Below, in pieces: positions 63,697 through 64,000 of a stretch of 64,000 bases of DNA. The position numbers and the translations under genes were made by a program. The stretch's first letter is position 1, and each line of letters starts with the position of its first letter. The DNA comes from Prochilodus magdalenae. Its lineage: Eukaryota; Chordata; Actinopteri; Characiformes; Prochilodontidae. Location of the stretch: assembly GCA_024036415.1 (NCBI GenBank), contig JAMWET010004037.1:20001-84000 (forward strand). Reading direction: 5' to 3'. Under the pieces are notes generated by a model. It saw only the letters and a list, made by a program, of their open reading frames with translations, was not told where the DNA came from and searched no databases.

Positions 63697-64000
63697 GTAA
63701 GGACTGGTCGTCTATACTCTGTTTATACTCCATACTCTTTTTATATATATACACTCTATATTTGAAGTTCTCCAGAGTTTGTAGTGTTAATGTACAGTTG
63801 GATTTACAGTGACTGTGATGGAAACCAGGGGTCTTTATTGTCTATAATGCAAATGTTGAGTCATTAGTTTTCAGTACTTTAAAATGCCTTTTAATGTTTT
63901 GGACTGTAAACGTCTCATGGCTGTAGGAAAGCAATGTCTTCTACATCAGGTAGCATCTCGGTAATCATTTTGTGTGCATGAGCTTTTAGACATCAGGTGT
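63697..64000 (+). other. caprin2 intron, cut by the window edge
   Basis: No further exon recognised. A short piece between ctgtag (63926) and gtagca (63951) has splice-like borders, but its peptide does not fit the family. Confidence 0.5.

Noticed and set aside
63926..63951. A possible fourth coding exon of caprin2 at the right edge
   Set aside because: It has AG/GT borders but encodes nothing like the expected caprin sequence after LTQD; the true exon is probably beyond the window.

Overview
This window is vertebrate nuclear DNA, almost certainly from a teleost fish. The genes are split by long introns with GT-AG borders. Simple repeats are common, and decayed Tc1/mariner transposons, LINE 3' tails and a tRNA-derived SINE sit in introns and UTRs. 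An ostariophysan fish such as a characin or catfish is my guess from the repeat families; that part is weak.

Layout, left to right. (1) A minus-strand gene of three coding exons (2405 to 746) encodes about 295 residues that I do not recognise. (2) After a divergent promoter interval (2406-4413) comes dennd5b on the plus strand. I reconstructed its whole coding region: 21 core exons from 4414 to 46390, total 1298 residues with every junction in frame, plus three in-frame cassette exons that the core message can skip. (3) Its 3' UTR and an intergenic stretch run to about 51000. (4) sinhcaf (fam60a) follows on the plus strand, with a CpG-rich promoter and noncoding first exon near 51450-51633, five coding exons at 54781-57817 (252 residues), and a long 3' UTR that probably ends after the AATAAA at 61069. 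(5) A minisatellite, a CT tract and a TATA/CCAAT promoter lead into caprin2 on the plus strand; its first three coding exons lie in the window and the gene continues off the right edge. The order and common orientation dennd5b - sinhcaf - caprin2 match human 12p11 (recalled), which supports the B rather than the A paralogue for the DENN gene.

Function. The three named genes are neighbours by descent, not a pathway. DENND5B is a Rab guanine-nucleotide exchange factor with DENN, RUN and PLAT domains, SINHCAF is a subunit of the SIN3-HDAC co-repressor, and CAPRIN2 is an RNA-binding cytoplasmic protein.

I found no operon-like, defence or otherwise alien system. The most interesting points are the three symmetric cassette exons of dennd5b (20, 36-37 and 14 codons; the last falls inside the PLAT domain), two nearly identical Tc1 deletion derivatives that keep only the transposase head and tail (one in a dennd5b intron, one in the sinhcaf 3' UTR), a long foldback hairpin in sinhcaf intron 1, and two candidate starts for caprin2. 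All exon calls come from reading splice sites and frame by eye; no alignment or expression data were used.
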